NCBI RefSeq assembly: GCF_003584125.1
Contig: NZ_QXFL01000009.1
Coordinates: 47,208 to 111,207 of the forward strand
DNA: 64,000 nt
Direction of reading: 5' to 3'
From: Aurantiacibacter zhengii
Lineage (GTDB): Bacteria; Pseudomonadota; Alphaproteobacteria; Sphingomonadales; Sphingomonadaceae
This document shows, in pieces, positions 1 through 10,246 of the stretch. Made by a program: the position numbers and the translations under genes. The notes beneath the pieces are model-generated. The model had not been told where the DNA came from and did not search any database. It worked only from the letters and a program-made list of their open reading frames with translations. Within the stretch, counting starts at the first letter, position 1; every line of letters begins with the position of its first letter.

Positions 1-96
1 TCGCACGCTAAGGGCAGCGCATCGCAACACTGGTGGAAAACGCTCCTCCGGTCGCTTGTTAGGTGATTCGCGCCGCTCTAACGCGAGTAGTTAATC

Positions 97-762
97 ATGG
101 CCCGACCTCTAATATCACCCTCGATCCTTTCTGCCGACTTTTCGAAGCTGGGCGAAGAAGTGCGCGCGATTGACGCGGCCGGCTGCGACTGGGTGCATGT
201 CGACGTGATGGATGGCCACTACGTGCCCAACCTCACCATCGGGCCGGACGTGGTGAAGGCGTTGCGCCCGCATTCGCAAAAGACTTTCGACGTGCACCTG
301 ATGGTTTCGCCGGTGGACATGTGGATCGAACCGTTTGCCGATGCCGGGGCCGACATCATTACCGTCCACCCGGAAGCCGGTCCGCACGTGCACCGCAGCG
401 TGCAGGCGATCCGGGCGGCGGGCTGCAAGGCCGGTATCTCGCTGAACCCCGGTACGCCCGCCAAGATGCTCGATTACCTGCTCGAGGAAATCGACCTGGT
501 GCTGATCATGAGCGTTAATCCCGGCTTCGGCGGGCAGAGCTTCATTGCCTCGCAGCTGCGCAAGATCGAAGCCGTACGCAAGGCCATCGACAAGGGCGGG
601 CACGACGTCCTGATCGAGGTCGACGGCGGCGTGAACGTAGATACCGCGCGGCAATGCGTGGATGCCGGGGCCGACGTGCTGGTGGCGGGCTCTGCCACCT
701 TCAAGGGCGGGCCGGATCGCTATGCCGACAACATCGCGGCCCTGCGGGGAGACAGCCGGTGA
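97..762 (+). CDS. rpe: Ribulose-phosphate 3-epimerase
   Basis: Cytoplasmic epimerase that interconverts D-ribulose 5-phosphate and D-xylulose 5-phosphate in the pentose phosphate pathway. The 221-aa product has the normal family length. Visible motifs are SILSADF near residue 9, HVDVMDG at 34-40, HLMV at 67-70, NPGFGGQSF at 141-149 and EVDGG at 174-178. His34, Asp36, His67 and Asp176 are the expected metal and acid-base residues of this TIM-barrel family. Its stop overlaps the GTG start of the heparinase-like gene by 4 bp (GTGA), so the two are translationally coupled. The 96 bases upstream hold no gene I can support. Confidence 0.97.
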   Translation: MARPLISPSILSADFSKLGEEVRAIDAAGCDWVHVDVMDGHYVPNLTIGPDVVKALRPHSQKTFDVHLMVSPVDMWIEPFADAGADIITVHPEAGPHVHRSVQAIRAAGCKAGISLNPGTPAKMLDYLLEEIDLVLIMSVNPGFGGQSFIASQLRKIEAVRKAIDKGGHDVLIEVDGGVNVDTARQCVDAGADVLVAGSATFKGGPDRYADNIAALRGDSR

Positions 763-2615
763 ATGCCCATTCTGCCGAGCTTTCCAGCAAGGCCTCGCGC
801 GAGAGGCTGGAGAAAGCCGGCCAGATGGCCATGCCGCTGGGCGCCGAGCAGCGCGAAGACCTGATCGACAGCGCCGACGCGGGTGGCCGGACCGAGGACC
901 TTGCTCCCGACCGCGCGCTGGCCATTACCGATTTCGCGCCGCCCTCGGCTTCCGCTTCGGAAAAGCTCATGCGCCTCGCCTTTGGCATGGGCGTGTCGCA
1001 CTCCACGATTGTCGCGCCGTTCCGCAAGCCGCTGCGCCCGCGTTTGCTGGCAACGGTAGAGGCGCCGCTGGAGGGTGACCGCGCCGCCGGAATGGCGCTG
1101 CGGGCGGGGCATTTCTACATCCACGGCGTGAAAGCGCCCTTCGCCCAGGTGGACATGGGGCCGCTGGGCAATCTCAGCCCCCCGTTCGAGCGGGTGGTGC
1201 AGGGTTTTACCTGGCTGCAGGATCTCTCCAGCTCGGGCCTGCTGCCCCAGTGTCGCCCGGTGGGCGAACGGCTGGTGACCGCCTGGCTGGAGTCCAATCC
1301 CGCCATCGGCAAGGGACCGGCCTGGCGGGTGGAGAATGTCGGCCTGCGCCTGATGAACTGGCTGGTCCATGCGCCGCTGCTGATTTCGGGCAACGACCGG
1401 GCGCTGCGCCACCGCGTGCTGGGCGCGATGGCCGATACCGCACGCTGGCTGGACAGGAACGTGCGCAAGGCGGATGACCGGCTGGGCGAGGCAACCGGCT
1501 GGTGCGCCATCATCGCCGCCGGGCTGCTGCTGCCCGAAGGCAAGCCGCGCCGCCTTTACGGAGAGGCTGGCCTGGTCAAGGCACTGGGCGAGGCCATGGG
1601 CGAGGACGGCGGCCTGCTGTCGCGCAGCCCCGACGCGCAGATGCAGGCAATTGCCAGCCTCATCGACTTGCGGGCTTGCTACCAGGCGGCAGAGCGGCAG
1701 CCGCCGCAACTGCTCGCCACCATGCTGCACATGCTTGTCCCGCCGCTGCTGGCGCTGACGCATGGCGACGGCGGCCTGGGCAACTGGCAGGGCGGAGGCG
1801 CGACGAGTGCCGGGCGCCTGGCGAAGCTTGTCGAGGCGAGCGGCGTGCGCACCCGCCCGCTGAAGGATCCGGGCAGTTGGGGTTACCAGCGGGTGACCGC
1901 GCGCAAGGCCACGCTGCTGCTGGATGGCGCGCCGCCGCCGCACGGTAAGCACGCGCGCCACGGCTGCGCCTCCACCCTCGCGTTCGAATTCAGCCACGGC
2001 GAACACCGCCTCGTCGTCAACTGCGGCGGCGCTGCCCTGGCGGGCGGGCAGGTGCCCGTGCGCATCGAACAGGGCCTGCGCGCCACCGCGGCCCATTCCA
2101 CAATGGTGCTGGGCGATGCCAATTCCACCGCCGTGCTGATCGACGGCAAGCTGGGTGCGGGCGTCGGCGAGGTGGAAATCGACACGCGACAGGTGAAACT
2201 GGGCAACGGTTCGGCCACCCGGATCGAGGCCAGTCACGATGGTTATGGCGCACGCTTCGGCCTTGTTCATCGGCGCATCCTGATGCTGCGCGACGATGGT
2301 CACGAACTGCGCGGGGAAGACGTGCTGGTGCCTTCAGGGCGCAAGGGCAAGCGCGGTAAGGTGCCGTTCGCCATCCGCTTCCACCTTGGCCGCCATGTTG
2401 AGGCGAAAGTGGCAGATGGCGGCAAGGGTGCCAGCCTCCTGCTGCCCGATGGCAGCCTATGGCAATTTATCACCGGTGCGGAGGGCGTGAGCCTTGAAGA
2501 AAGCCTGTGGGTCGATGGCCACGGCAAGCCGCATCCGGTACAGCAACTGGTGATAGAGGGATTCGCCTCGCGCGGCGGCGGTAATTTCGCCTGGCTGCTC
2601 AAACGAATGGGATAG
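759..2615 (+). CDS. Heparinase II/III family protein
   Basis: A 618-aa protein of the heparinase II/III-like polysaccharide lyase family, with an alpha-helical N-terminal half and a beta-sheet C-terminal half. The C-terminal part shows the typical [11 protein letters not shown] and [12 protein letters not shown] stretches around 400-480. The open frame extends back to 654, but the GTG at 759 gives the classic 4-bp overlap with the rpe stop, so I use it. No signal peptide is evident from this start. The family degrades uronic-acid polysaccharides, but in sphingomonad-like genomes this copy sits between rpe and purH, and its substrate cannot be read from sequence. Confidence 0.85.
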   Translation: MNAHSAELSSKASRERLEKAGQMAMPLGAEQREDLIDSADAGGRTEDLAPDRALAITDFAPPSASASEKLMRLAFGMGVSHSTIVAPFRKPLRPRLLATVEAPLEGDRAAGMALRAGHFYIHGVKAPFAQVDMGPLGNLSPPFERVVQGFTWLQDLSSSGLLPQCRPVGERLVTAWLESNPAIGKGPAWRVENVGLRLMNWLVHAPLLISGNDRALRHRVLGAMADTARWLDRNVRKADDRLGEATGWCAIIAAGLLLPEGKPRRLYGEAGLVKALGEAMGEDGGLLSRSPDAQMQAIASLIDLRACYQAAERQPPQLLATMLHMLVPPLLALTHGDGGLGNWQGGGATSAGRLAKLVEASGVRTRPLKDPGSWGYQRVTARKATLLLDGAPPPHGKHARHGCASTLAFEFSHGEHRLVVNCGGAALAGGQVPVRIEQGLRATAAHSTMVLGDANSTAVLIDGKLGAGVGEVEIDTRQVKLGNGSATRIEASHDGYGARFGLVHRRILMLRDDGHELRGEDVLVPSGRKGKRGKVPFAIRFHLGRHVEAKVADGGKGASLLLPDGSLWQFITGAEGVSLEESLWVDGHGKPHPVQQLVIEGFASRGGGNFAWLLKRMG

Positions 2616-2625
2616 AATAGACGGC

Positions 2626-4215
2626 ATGACTGACGTTGCGATCAAGCGGGCACTGCTTTCGGTGTCCGACAAGACCGGCATTGTGGAACTGGGCAGCCGC
2701 TTGGCCAAGGCTGGGGTGGAACTGGTGTCCACCGGCGGCACCGCACGCGCCCTGCGGGAGGCCGGGCTGGACGTGCTCGACGTGTCCGACATCACCGGCT
2801 TTCCGGAAATGATGGATGGCCGCGTGAAGACGCTGCACCCGATGGTCCACGGCGGGCTGCTGGCCGTGCGCGACAATCCCGAGCATGCCGCAGCCATGGA
2901 CGCGCACGATATCGGCGCGATCGACCTGGTGGTGGTGAACCTCTACCCCTTCGTGAACACGGTGATGAGCGGGGCGGACCGCGACACGATTATCGAGAAC
3001 ATCGATATCGGCGGCCCCAGCATGGTGCGCAGCGCGGCGAAGAACCACGCCTATGTCACCATCCTTACCGATCCGGCGGACTATCACGGGCTGTACGACG
3101 AGCTTGCCGACCATGACGGTGCGACCACGCTGGCCTTCCGCAAGGCGATGGCGGCGAAGGCTTTTGCGGCGACGGCGGCTTACGATTCGGCCATCAGCAG
3201 CTGGTTCGCCTTTGCCGACCAGGGCAAGCAGTTTCCCGATGCGCTCAGCGTTGCCAGCACGCTGGGTAATACGCTCCGCTATGGCGAGAACCCGCACCAG
3301 CACGCCGCGCTGTACTTGCCCGACGGGCCGGGCGCGGTGGGTGTGCCGCAGGCCGAACAGGTGCAGGGCAAGGCGCTGTCCTACAACAATCTCAACGATG
3401 CCGATGCCGCGCTGGGCCTTGTCGCCGAATTCCCCGCCGACAAGCCCGCCGTTGTCATCGTGAAGCACGCCAACCCGTGCGGCGTGGCCGTGGCCGATAC
3501 GCTGGTGGAGGCGTGGGACGCCGCGCTTGCCTGTGACAGCGTTTCGGCTTTCGGCGGCATTGTCGCCGCCAACGTCCCCCTCGACGGGCCGACCGCGCAG
3601 GCGATCACGAAAATCTTCACCGAGGTGGTGATTGCGCCGGGTGCGGACGATGCCGCGCGCGAGGCTTTCGCCGCGAAGAAGAACCTGCGCCTGCTGCTGC
3701 TGGACGAATTGCCCGATCCCGCGCGCCCCGGCCTCGACATGAAGAGCATTGCCGGCGGGCTGCTGCTGCAATCACGCGACAACGGCGTGATTTCGGCGGA
3801 AGACCTGAAGGTCGTCACCAAGCGCCAGCCGACCGAGCAGGAAATTGCCGACGCGCTGTTTGCGTGGAAGGTGGCGAAGCATGTGAAATCGAACGCCATT
3901 GTCTATGCCAGGGACGGTGTGACGGCAGGCATCGGTGCAGGCCAGATGAACCGCCGCGATTCCAGCCGCATCGCCGCCGTGCGCGCGGGCGAGGCTGCCG
4001 AAACCGCCGGGTGGAGCGAGCCGCGCACCGTTGGCAGCGCGGTGGCATCCGATGCCTTCTTCCCTTTCGCCGACGGCTTGCTGAGCGCGGTGGAAGCGGG
4101 TGCCACGATGGTAATCCAGCCCGGCGGATCGATGCGCGATGAAGAGGTGATCGCCGCCGCCGACGAGGCTGGCATTGCCATGGTCTTCACCGGCATGCGG
4201 CACTTCCGCCACTAG
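2626..4215 (+). CDS. purH: Bifunctional AICAR formyltransferase / IMP cyclohydrolase
   Basis: Catalyses the last two steps of de novo IMP synthesis: formylation of AICAR by 10-formyl-THF, then cyclisation of FAICAR. The 529-aa product is full length. The N-terminal MGS-like cyclohydrolase domain carries [10 protein letters not shown] and [13 protein letters not shown]. The C-terminal transformylase domain carries the catalytic KHANPCG motif near residue 280 and ends in GMRHFRH, as PurH proteins do. The ATG is 10 nt after the heparinase-like stop. A TAGAAT hexamer at 2613-2618 overlaps that stop and could serve as a private -10 box. Confidence 0.97.
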   Translation: MTDVAIKRALLSVSDKTGIVELGSRLAKAGVELVSTGGTARALREAGLDVLDVSDITGFPEMMDGRVKTLHPMVHGGLLAVRDNPEHAAAMDAHDIGAIDLVVVNLYPFVNTVMSGADRDTIIENIDIGGPSMVRSAAKNHAYVTILTDPADYHGLYDELADHDGATTLAFRKAMAAKAFAATAAYDSAISSWFAFADQGKQFPDALSVASTLGNTLRYGENPHQHAALYLPDGPGAVGVPQAEQVQGKALSYNNLNDADAALGLVAEFPADKPAVVIVKHANPCGVAVADTLVEAWDAALACDSVSAFGGIVAANVPLDGPTAQAITKIFTEVVIAPGADDAAREAFAAKKNLRLLLLDELPDPARPGLDMKSIAGGLLLQSRDNGVISAEDLKVVTKRQPTEQEIADALFAWKVAKHVKSNAIVYARDGVTAGIGAGQMNRRDSSRIAAVRAGEAAETAGWSEPRTVGSAVASDAFFPFADGLLSAVEAGATMVIQPGGSMRDEEVIAAADEAGIAMVFTGMRHFRH

Positions 4216-4375
4216 GAGAGCCCCCTTTGCAAGGGACATCCCGGCACACGACCAGCCGTTGCTCGCCAGCGGTGGGCCAGGGTTCTGTGCGCCATCAGTT
4301 CAGTCCGTCGTAAGTATTCGCCCTGTAGTGTGCAGGAGAACTCGAAAAACACGACCTGACTGGACCTTTAGCCCC

Positions 4376-4480
4376 ATGGAACTCTTCAACGCCGAACTCT
4401 ATCGCTCTTTCCTCGCCGGATTTGCTGTGACCGCAGTAGTGCTCGCAGCGACCATTCTGCCCGGTGTCGGGGGCATATGA
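4376..4480 (+). CDS. Small single-pass membrane protein, 34 aa
   Basis: An ATG at 4376 opens a 34-codon frame, MELFNAELYRSFLAGFAVTA followed by VVLAATILPGVGGI. It has one hydrophobic helix at about residues 13-32 and an acidic N-terminus, so it is probably an inner-membrane peptide. Its stop TGA (4478-4480) overlaps the first ATG of msrA (4477-4479), which looks like translational coupling. No Shine-Dalgarno is obvious. I do not recognise a named family. Coupling and composition favour a real gene, but it may be only a leader for msrA. Confidence 0.5.
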   Translation: MELFNAELYRSFLAGFAVTAVVLAATILPGVGGI

Positions 4481-5154
4481 TGCAATTCAAACCTGTCCTT
4501 GCTGCTGCGGCGCTGGGCCTTTCGGCCTGCGCGTTGCCGGGGGCCGCACATGCCGAAGAGGTGTTCGACGCGCCTGTGGCTGCACGACGGGCCAATGAAA
4601 GCGGCTTGCAGACCGCGATCTTCGCAGGCGGCTGTTTCTGGGGCATCGAGGGCATTTTCAGCCACACCCGCGGCGTGACAAGTGCCGTTGCAGGCTATCA
4701 CGGCGGCAGCGCTGGCACTGCGACTTACAGCCGCGTATCGTCCGGCACCACCAACCATGCCGAGGCCGTGCGGGTCACCTACGATCCCAGCGTCATCCGG
4801 TACGACCAGTTGCTGCAAATCCTGTTTTCCGTCGGTGCCGACCCGACCCTGCACAACCGCCAGGGCCCCGATCGCGGTCCGCAATATCGCGCGGCTATCG
4901 TGCCGACCACAGCCCACCAGCGCGCCGTGGCGCAGGCTTATGTTGCGCAGATGGGCCGCTCGGGCGTGTGGGACAGGCCTATGGCCGTCGAGGTGGAGCG
5001 TTACCGCGAATTCTACGAGGCCGAAGCCTACCACCAGGACTTCATGCAGAAAAACCCCGGCCACCGGTACATCGTGCGCTGGGATGCTCCCAAGGTGGAT
5101 GCGCTGCAGGCGAAATTCCCGCAGTTCTACCGCGCGCGTTTCCGCACCGGTTGA
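4477..5154 (+). CDS. msrA: Peptide-methionine (S)-S-oxide reductase, exported
   Basis: Reduces methionine-S-sulfoxide in oxidised proteins. The GCFWG catalytic motif lies at 52-56 (nucleophile Cys53), followed by the family's VGYHGG-like VAGYHGG, HAEAVRVTYDP and YRSAIYxxT-like (YRAAIVPTTAHQ) segments. The 225-aa protein is longer than cytosolic MsrA because of an N-terminal signal sequence. LSAC at 15-18 is a possible lipobox, and AHA|EE at about 24-28 is an alternative signal peptidase I site, so it should act in the periplasm. ATGs at 4477 and 4480 are both possible starts. It overlaps the upstream small peptide gene. Confidence 0.93.
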   Translation: MMQFKPVLAAAALGLSACALPGAAHAEEVFDAPVAARRANESGLQTAIFAGGCFWGIEGIFSHTRGVTSAVAGYHGGSAGTATYSRVSSGTTNHAEAVRVTYDPSVIRYDQLLQILFSVGADPTLHNRQGPDRGPQYRAAIVPTTAHQRAVAQAYVAQMGRSGVWDRPMAVEVERYREFYEAEAYHQDFMQKNPGHRYIVRWDAPKVDALQAKFPQFYRARFRTG

Positions 5155-5185
5155 TCTGCTCGGTGTGATGCTGGCCGTGCGTTCA

Positions 5186-5214
5186 TTGCCGTTCCCGGCT
5201 GGCGCGACTATGTA
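5186..5214 (+). promoter_or_regulatory. Promoter of the Fur/Zur-family gene, leaderless type
   Basis: TTGCCG at 5186-5191, a 17-nt spacer and TATGTA at 5209-5214. The -10 ends 6 nt before the ATG at 5221, so transcription should begin at or next to the start codon. No Shine-Dalgarno precedes the ATG, which fits a leaderless mRNA. Read from sequence only. Confidence 0.5.
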
Positions 5215-5220
5215 GGGTGC

Positions 5221-5685
5221 ATGGCTACGCAACATAAGCATCACGAACATTCGGGCGACAAGCTCGTCGCCGAAGCGGGCAAGGTCCTTGCCGACGCGGG
5301 CGAGCAGTGGACCACCATGCGCGAGGACGTGTTCCGCGCGCTGGCGGACCAGCAGCGCCCGGCCAGCGCCTACGACATCGCCGAGGAAGTGGGCAACCGC
5401 CGCGGTAAGCGGGTGGCGGCCAACAGTGTCTACCGCATCCTGGACCTGTTCGTGCGCACCAACCTTGCCAACCGGATCGAGAGCGCGAACGCCTATCTCG
5501 CCAACGCCCATCCCGGCTGTCGGCACGACTGCATCTTCCTGATCTGCGACGATTGCGGGCAGGCCGAACATTTTGACGACGACACCCTGACCAGCGCCCT
5601 GCGCGAAGCGGGAAGGGCGCATGGCTATTCCGACGTGCGCCCGGTGGTGGAACTGCGCGGCCTGTGCAGCGACTGCGCCGGGTAA
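5221..5685 (+). CDS. zur: Fur family transcriptional regulator, probably Zur
   Basis: A 154-aa metal-sensing repressor. The N-terminus is His-rich (HKHHEH at 5-10). A winged-helix domain follows, with the DNA-contact helix ANSVYRILDLF near 67-77. The C-terminal domain carries the structural zinc cysteines as CDDC (109-112) and CSDC (149-152), plus HPGCRHDCIFLI as in Zur rather than Fur. It likely represses zinc uptake genes, none of which are in this window. It stands alone between msrA and dxs with its own promoter. Fur, PerR and Irr are less likely because the HHxHxxCxxC signature is absent. Confidence 0.8.
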   Translation: MATQHKHHEHSGDKLVAEAGKVLADAGEQWTTMREDVFRALADQQRPASAYDIAEEVGNRRGKRVAANSVYRILDLFVRTNLANRIESANAYLANAHPGCRHDCIFLICDDCGQAEHFDDDTLTSALREAGRAHGYSDVRPVVELRGLCSDCAG

Positions 5686-5763
5686 GGTCCCGGATGATTA
5701 TACGGCCTATTTTGCGTATCTTCGTTCATCGACAGGCCGTTCTTGTCAGGGTAGGGAGGGTTG

Positions 5764-7713
5764 ATGACGAAGCGACCTGATACGCCCTTGCTCGACACTG
5801 TCGACACGCCGACCGACCTGCGCAAGCTCAAGCCGGAACAACTGCGCCAGCTTTCCGACGAACTGCGCACCGAAATGATCGATGCCGTCGGCTCTACTGG
5901 CGGGCACCTCGGGTCCGGCCTCGGCGTGGTCGAACTGACCGTGGCGATCCATTACGTCTTCAACACGCCGGAGGACCGACTGATCTGGGACGTGGGCCAC
6001 CAGGCCTATCCGCACAAGATTATTACCGGACGGCGCGACCGTATCCGCACCCTTCGCCAACGCGGCGGCCTGTCCGGTTTCACCAAGCGGAGCGAGAGCG
6101 AATACGATCCCTTCGGCGCGGCGCACTCCTCCACCTCCATTTCCGCCGGGCTGGGCTTTGCCGTTGCCAACAAGCTGAACGACAAGCCGGGCAAGGCCAT
6201 CGCCGTGATCGGCGACGGCGCGATGAGCGCTGGCATGGCCTACGAGGCGATGAACAATGCCGAACAGGCGGGCAACCGCCTGATCGTGATCCTCAACGAC
6301 AACGATATGTCGATCGCACCGCCGGTGGGCGGCCTTTCGGCCTATCTTGCGCGCATGGTGTCGAGCAGCGAATACCTCGGCCTGCGCTCGCTTGCGTCCA
6401 AGGTCGCCAACAAGATCGGCCGCCGCGTGCACAGCTCGCTGCACAAGGCGGAGGAATATACCCGCGGCATGGTGACCGGCGGGACCCTGTTCGAGGAACT
6501 GGGCTTCTACTACGTCGGCCCCATCGACGGTCACAATCTCGACCACCTGATCCCGGTGCTGGAAAACGTGCGCGACAGCGAGCAGGGCCCGATCCTGGTT
6601 CACGTCGTCACCACCAAGGGCAAGGGCTACGCCCCGGCGGAAGACAGCGCCGACAAGTACCACGGCGTGCCCAAGTTCGACGTGGTGACGGGGGAAAAGG
6701 CCAAGTCCAAGGCCGGTCCGCCCGCCTACCAGAACGTGTTCGGGGAAACGCTGGCGAAGCTGGCGGAGACCGACAAGCGCATCTGCGCCATCACCGCCGC
6801 CATGCCGAGCGGCACCGGCGTAGACAGGTTCGCCAAGGCGCACCCGGACCGCGCCTTCGACGTCGGCATTGCAGAACAGCACGGCGTCACCTTCGCCGCC
6901 GGCCTTGCAGCACAGGGCATGCGTCCATTCGCGGCGATCTATTCCACCTTCCTGCAGCGCGCCTATGACCAGGTGGTGCACGACGTGGCGATCCAGAACC
7001 TGCCGGTGCGCTTTGCCATCGACAGGGCGGGGCTGGTCGGTGCCGACGGCGCGACCCACGCGGGGTCCTTTGATGTCACCTATCTTGCCAGCCTGCCCAA
7101 CTTCGTGGTGATGGCCGCGGCGGACGAGGCGGAACTGGTCCACATGACCTATACCGCCGCCGAACATGACGATGGTCCCATCGCCTTCCGCTATCCGCGC
7201 GGCAACGGCATCGGCGTGGACATGCCGGAAACGCCGCAGAAGCTGGAAATCGGCAAGGGCCGCGTGGTTCGCGGCGATGCAGAGAAGGGCGGCAAGGTCG
7301 CCATCCTCTCGCTCGGCGCGCGGCTGGAAGAAGCGAAGAAAGCGGCCGACCAGCTGGAGGCCAAGGGCCTGACGACCACCGTCGCCGACATGCGCTTTGC
7401 CAAGCCCATCGATTCCGAACTGATCCGCAAGCTGGCCGCGTCGCACGACGTTCTCGTCACCGTAGAGGAAGCCTCGATCGGCGGCCTCGGCGCGCACGTG
7501 CTGACCATGGCCAGCGACGAGGGGCTGACCGACCCCGATGGCTCCTACGGGGGCCTGAAGATCCGCACGATGCGCCTGCCCGATGTGTTCCTCGACCACG
7601 ACGACCCGGTAAAGCAGTACGACGAGGCAAAGCTGAACGCTCCGCACATCGTGGATACCGTGCTGAGCGCGCTGCGGCACAACTCGGCGGGCGTGGCGGA
7701 AGCGCGGGCATAG
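5764..7713 (+). CDS. dxs: 1-deoxy-D-xylulose-5-phosphate synthase
   Basis: Thiamine-diphosphate enzyme that condenses pyruvate and glyceraldehyde 3-phosphate in the first committed step of the MEP isoprenoid pathway. The 649-aa product has the expected length. GHQAYPHKI, the ThDP-binding [16 protein letters not shown] and, in the pyrimidine domain, [15 protein letters not shown] are present, with a transketolase C-terminal domain from about residue 490. The ATG at 5764 follows GGGAGGG; TTG at 5761 is the next possible start. In sphingomonads this pathway feeds carotenoids and quinones. Confidence 0.96.
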   Translation: MTKRPDTPLLDTVDTPTDLRKLKPEQLRQLSDELRTEMIDAVGSTGGHLGSGLGVVELTVAIHYVFNTPEDRLIWDVGHQAYPHKIITGRRDRIRTLRQRGGLSGFTKRSESEYDPFGAAHSSTSISAGLGFAVANKLNDKPGKAIAVIGDGAMSAGMAYEAMNNAEQAGNRLIVILNDNDMSIAPPVGGLSAYLARMVSSSEYLGLRSLASKVANKIGRRVHSSLHKAEEYTRGMVTGGTLFEELGFYYVGPIDGHNLDHLIPVLENVRDSEQGPILVHVVTTKGKGYAPAEDSADKYHGVPKFDVVTGEKAKSKAGPPAYQNVFGETLAKLAETDKRICAITAAMPSGTGVDRFAKAHPDRAFDVGIAEQHGVTFAAGLAAQGMRPFAAIYSTFLQRAYDQVVHDVAIQNLPVRFAIDRAGLVGADGATHAGSFDVTYLASLPNFVVMAAADEAELVHMTYTAAEHDDGPIAFRYPRGNGIGVDMPETPQKLEIGKGRVVRGDAEKGGKVAILSLGARLEEAKKAADQLEAKGLTTTVADMRFAKPIDSELIRKLAASHDVLVTVEEASIGGLGAHVLTMASDEGLTDPDGSYGGLKIRTMRLPDVFLDHDDPVKQYDEAKLNAPHIVDTVLSALRHNSAGVAEARA

Positions 7714-7753
7714 CAGCCGCCGCCGGACGGGGCGGATGACAAGGGGGGTGCGA

Positions 7754-8539
7754 ATGTTCGTCTACTTCGCGATTACCCTGACGGTCATCTACGGCGGCCT
7801 CGTCTCCATCGTCTATTTCAACCAGCGCCAGATGATCTATCCCGCGCCGCCGGTGCAGCACGGCACGCCCGCGGGTCTGGAGCGAGTCACGCTTACCACG
7901 CCCGACCGGCTGGAACTGATCGCCGGTTATCGCCGGGCGCGCGAGGGCAAGCCGACCCTGTTGTTCTTCCACGGCAACGGCGCCAGCTGGCAAAGCTCTG
8001 CCCAGGTCACCGCCAAGCTGCTGTCACACGGTTACGGCCTGCTTGCCGCGGAGTATCGCGGCTATGGCGGCAACCCCGGCACCCCATCGGAAGAAGGGCT
8101 GTACCAGGATGCGCGCGGCGCCTGGAACTACCTGCGCGGGCAGGGCGTGGAAGGCGAAGACATCGTGCTTGTCGGCAACTCGCTGGGGGCGGCGGTGGCG
8201 CTGAACCTTGCTACCGAGGTCAGCGCGCGGGCGCTGGTGCTGGTCTCTCCGTTCAACAACCTTGCCGATACCGCCTCTCGCCGCGCGCGCTGGCTGCCGA
8301 TGCGGCTGCTGTTGCAGGATCGCTATGCCAGCGACGAGAAGATCGTCGCCATCGGGGAGCCCATCCTGATCCTGCACGGCGAGGAGGATTCGCTGATCGC
8401 GCTGGAACAAGCACAGGCGCTGGCATCGGTGCGCGACGATACCGTGATCGAAACCTACCCCGCCTGGGGCCACGACCTGATCGTGCATGAGCCGATCCAG
8501 GACCGGATCGCCGCCTTCGTGGATTCGACGCGGGCGTGA
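7754..8539 (+). CDS. Membrane-anchored alpha/beta hydrolase
   Basis: A 261-aa serine hydrolase of the alpha/beta fold (FrsA/BEM46-like). An N-terminal transmembrane helix (about residues 2-22) is followed by the oxyanion loop FFHGNGASW, the nucleophile elbow VGNSLGAA (GNSLG, with Ser), the Asp region LHGEEDSL and the catalytic His in AWGHDLIV near the C-terminus. ATG 7754 is chosen because AAGGGGGG at 7741-7748 is a strong ribosome site; ATG 7736 is an in-frame alternative without one. The substrate is unknown. The stop overlaps the next gene's GTG by 4 bp, so the pair is coupled. Confidence 0.85.
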   Translation: MFVYFAITLTVIYGGLVSIVYFNQRQMIYPAPPVQHGTPAGLERVTLTTPDRLELIAGYRRAREGKPTLLFFHGNGASWQSSAQVTAKLLSHGYGLLAAEYRGYGGNPGTPSEEGLYQDARGAWNYLRGQGVEGEDIVLVGNSLGAAVALNLATEVSARALVLVSPFNNLADTASRRARWLPMRLLLQDRYASDEKIVAIGEPILILHGEEDSLIALEQAQALASVRDDTVIETYPAWGHDLIVHEPIQDRIAAFVDSTRA

Positions 8540-9456
8540 GCGAGAGCCCCGCGTTGCGAAACCGTGCGCGCGGCGCCCTGCTGGGCCTGGCCGTGGGAGA
8601 CGCCGTTGGCACCACGCTGGAATTTGCCCCGCGCGACACCCTGCCAGCCCTTACCGATATGAGCGGCGGCGGCCCGTTCGGACTGAAGCCCGGACAGTGG
8701 ACCGACGATACCGCAATGGCGCTGGCATTGGCCGACAGCCTGGTAACGTGCGGCAGGCTTAACCCGTGCGACCTTGCCGAGCGGTTCGCATCGTGGATGG
8801 AGCATGGCGAATACAGCTGCACCGGGTCCTGCTTCGACATCGGCAACGCCACGCGGGAGGCGCTGCTGCGCTATCGCGAGCATGGGGAGCCGCTGGCCGG
8901 CTCCGACGACCCGCGCAGCGCCGGCAACGGATCGTTGATGCGGCTGGCGCCGGTGGCCATCCGGGGCGTACGCACCGGGGAGGGGCCGATGGCTGTCGCG
9001 GCGCGAACGCAAAGCCGGGTGACCCACGCAGCACGGGCCTGTCTGGATGCCTGCGAGGCATGGGCAACGGCCGTTCGAGCAGCAATTCTCGGCGCATCGT
9101 TCGAAGGTGCCTGCACCGCTGTAAGCCGTATCGACGCGGACGACCCGGCCGTCGCCGCGATCCTGCAAGGTCACTGGCGCGGCAAGATCCGGGATCAGAT
9201 CGCCAGCAGCGGCTATGTCGTTCATTCGCTGGAAGCCAGCTTCTGGTGCGTCGCACAGGGCGGAAGCTTTGCCGACATGGTGCTGCGCGCCGCGAACCTT
9301 GGCGACGATGCCGATACCACCGCAGCGATCACCGGCCAGCTGGCAGGCGCGCTCGCGGGCGAGGAGGGGATACCACAGGCTTGGCTGGATAAACTGGCCT
9401 GGCGCGACCGCATCAGCGACCTGGCCGATGCCCTGCTGGACCGGGGCGAGTTCTAG
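8536..9456 (+). CDS. ADP-ribosylglycohydrolase family protein
   Basis: A 306-aa protein of the DraG/ARH family, which removes ADP-ribose from proteins or hydrolyses related ADP-ribose compounds using two metal ions. Visible signatures are GLAVGDAVGTTLEF near residue 14, the metal motif QWTDDTAMALALADS near 54, and GDDADTTAAITGQLAGA near 256-272. All key acidic residues are present, so it should be active. The GTG start overlaps the hydrolase stop (GTGA). There is no nitrogenase context, so a general de-ADP-ribosylation role is more likely than nitrogenase control. The 3' end overlaps the convergent NnrU-like gene by 4 bp. Confidence 0.88.
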   Translation: MSESPALRNRARGALLGLAVGDAVGTTLEFAPRDTLPALTDMSGGGPFGLKPGQWTDDTAMALALADSLVTCGRLNPCDLAERFASWMEHGEYSCTGSCFDIGNATREALLRYREHGEPLAGSDDPRSAGNGSLMRLAPVAIRGVRTGEGPMAVAARTQSRVTHAARACLDACEAWATAVRAAILGASFEGACTAVSRIDADDPAVAAILQGHWRGKIRDQIASSGYVVHSLEASFWCVAQGGSFADMVLRAANLGDDADTTAAITGQLAGALAGEEGIPQAWLDKLAWRDRISDLADALLDRGEF

Positions 9457-10130
9457 ATCCACCGCCAGGCACCGGCAGGAATGCCTGCCAGGTGCAGGTG
9501 CGCCCAGGTAACTGCAAGCCACAGGGCGAGCGCGAGCAGCCACAGCAGCCACCCTGCGGATAGCACCCTGCCCCAGCGCGGCCAGTAGCTGGTCTTAGCT
9601 TCCCACGTTTTCCACGCCCCGCCCATCAGCGCTTCCTTCTTGCGGTCCTGCAGGTGTGCACCGACCAGCGCCAGCACGAGGATGGCGAGCGCGACCACGT
9701 TGGTCCGCCAGGACCACCACAAGACAATATGCGACACCGCCCAGAGCGCGAAGCCCCACATCATCGGGTGACGGGTAACGGCAAAGACGCCCGTGGGTTC
9801 GCGCGTGCTGGCGATTGTCTCTGCCCTCGGCGCGGGCAAGGCAGGATTGGCACGAAACGAGCCCAGCAGCAGCACCAGCGCGACAACCGTCAGGGCGCTG
9901 GCGACGATCCAGCCGATCACGCCGCTGCCGCCCAGATAGCCTGCGGGTGCGGTCCCGAAGGCCGCGTTCATCCAGTAGAGGCAGGCCAGGGCCACGATGG
10001 AATAGAGCGCCATGAAGCCGGTCGCGCCCAGCAGTTTGACCAGCGGTGCGCGCAGTGGGTGCGACAGGGCGAAATGGCTGCCGACAAAGGCCGTGCTGGC
10101 CGCGATCAGCGCTGCAAGCGATTCGTCCAT
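9453..10130 (-). CDS. NnrU family membrane protein
   Basis: A 225-aa polytopic inner-membrane protein with about six hydrophobic helices. The conserved family segments are GSHFALSHPLR near residue 18 and VTRHPMMWGF near 118, the latter resembling the isoprenylcysteine/phospholipid methyltransferase-like core. NnrU was named from denitrification loci, but no nitrogen-oxide genes lie here, so its function is open. It is transcribed towards the ADP-ribosylglycohydrolase gene; their stops overlap. Confidence 0.85.
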   Translation of the reverse strand: MDESLAALIAASTAFVGSHFALSHPLRAPLVKLLGATGFMALYSIVALACLYWMNAAFGTAPAGYLGGSGVIGWIVASALTVVALVLLLGSFRANPALPAPRAETIASTREPTGVFAVTRHPMMWGFALWAVSHIVLWWSWRTNVVALAILVLALVGAHLQDRKKEALMGGAWKTWEAKTSYWPRWGRVLSAGWLLWLLALALWLAVTWAHLHLAGIPAGAWRWI

Positions 10131-10196
10131 GCAAGCCCTCCCCTTTTTCGCGACAAAGGTATCACACGGCCTATCGTGGCGGGAAGCGCGGATGCG

Positions 10197-10224
10197 AAAA
10201 GGGCGGAGCCATGCGGCCCCGCCC
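10197..10224 (-). terminator. Rho-independent terminator of the POT/amidohydrolase operon
   Basis: On the minus strand a 10-bp GC stem (10224-10215 with 10210-10201, one G-U pair) with a GCAT loop is followed by TTTT (10200-10197). It lies 22 nt beyond the stop of the last amidohydrolase gene. Confidence 0.75.
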
Positions 10225-10246
10225 TCTCCCCCCTCTCAGGACGGCG

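Noticed and set aside
1..66. Possible end of an upstream gene ending at TGA 64-66
   Set aside because: Only 21 codons are visible and nothing in them is recognisable.
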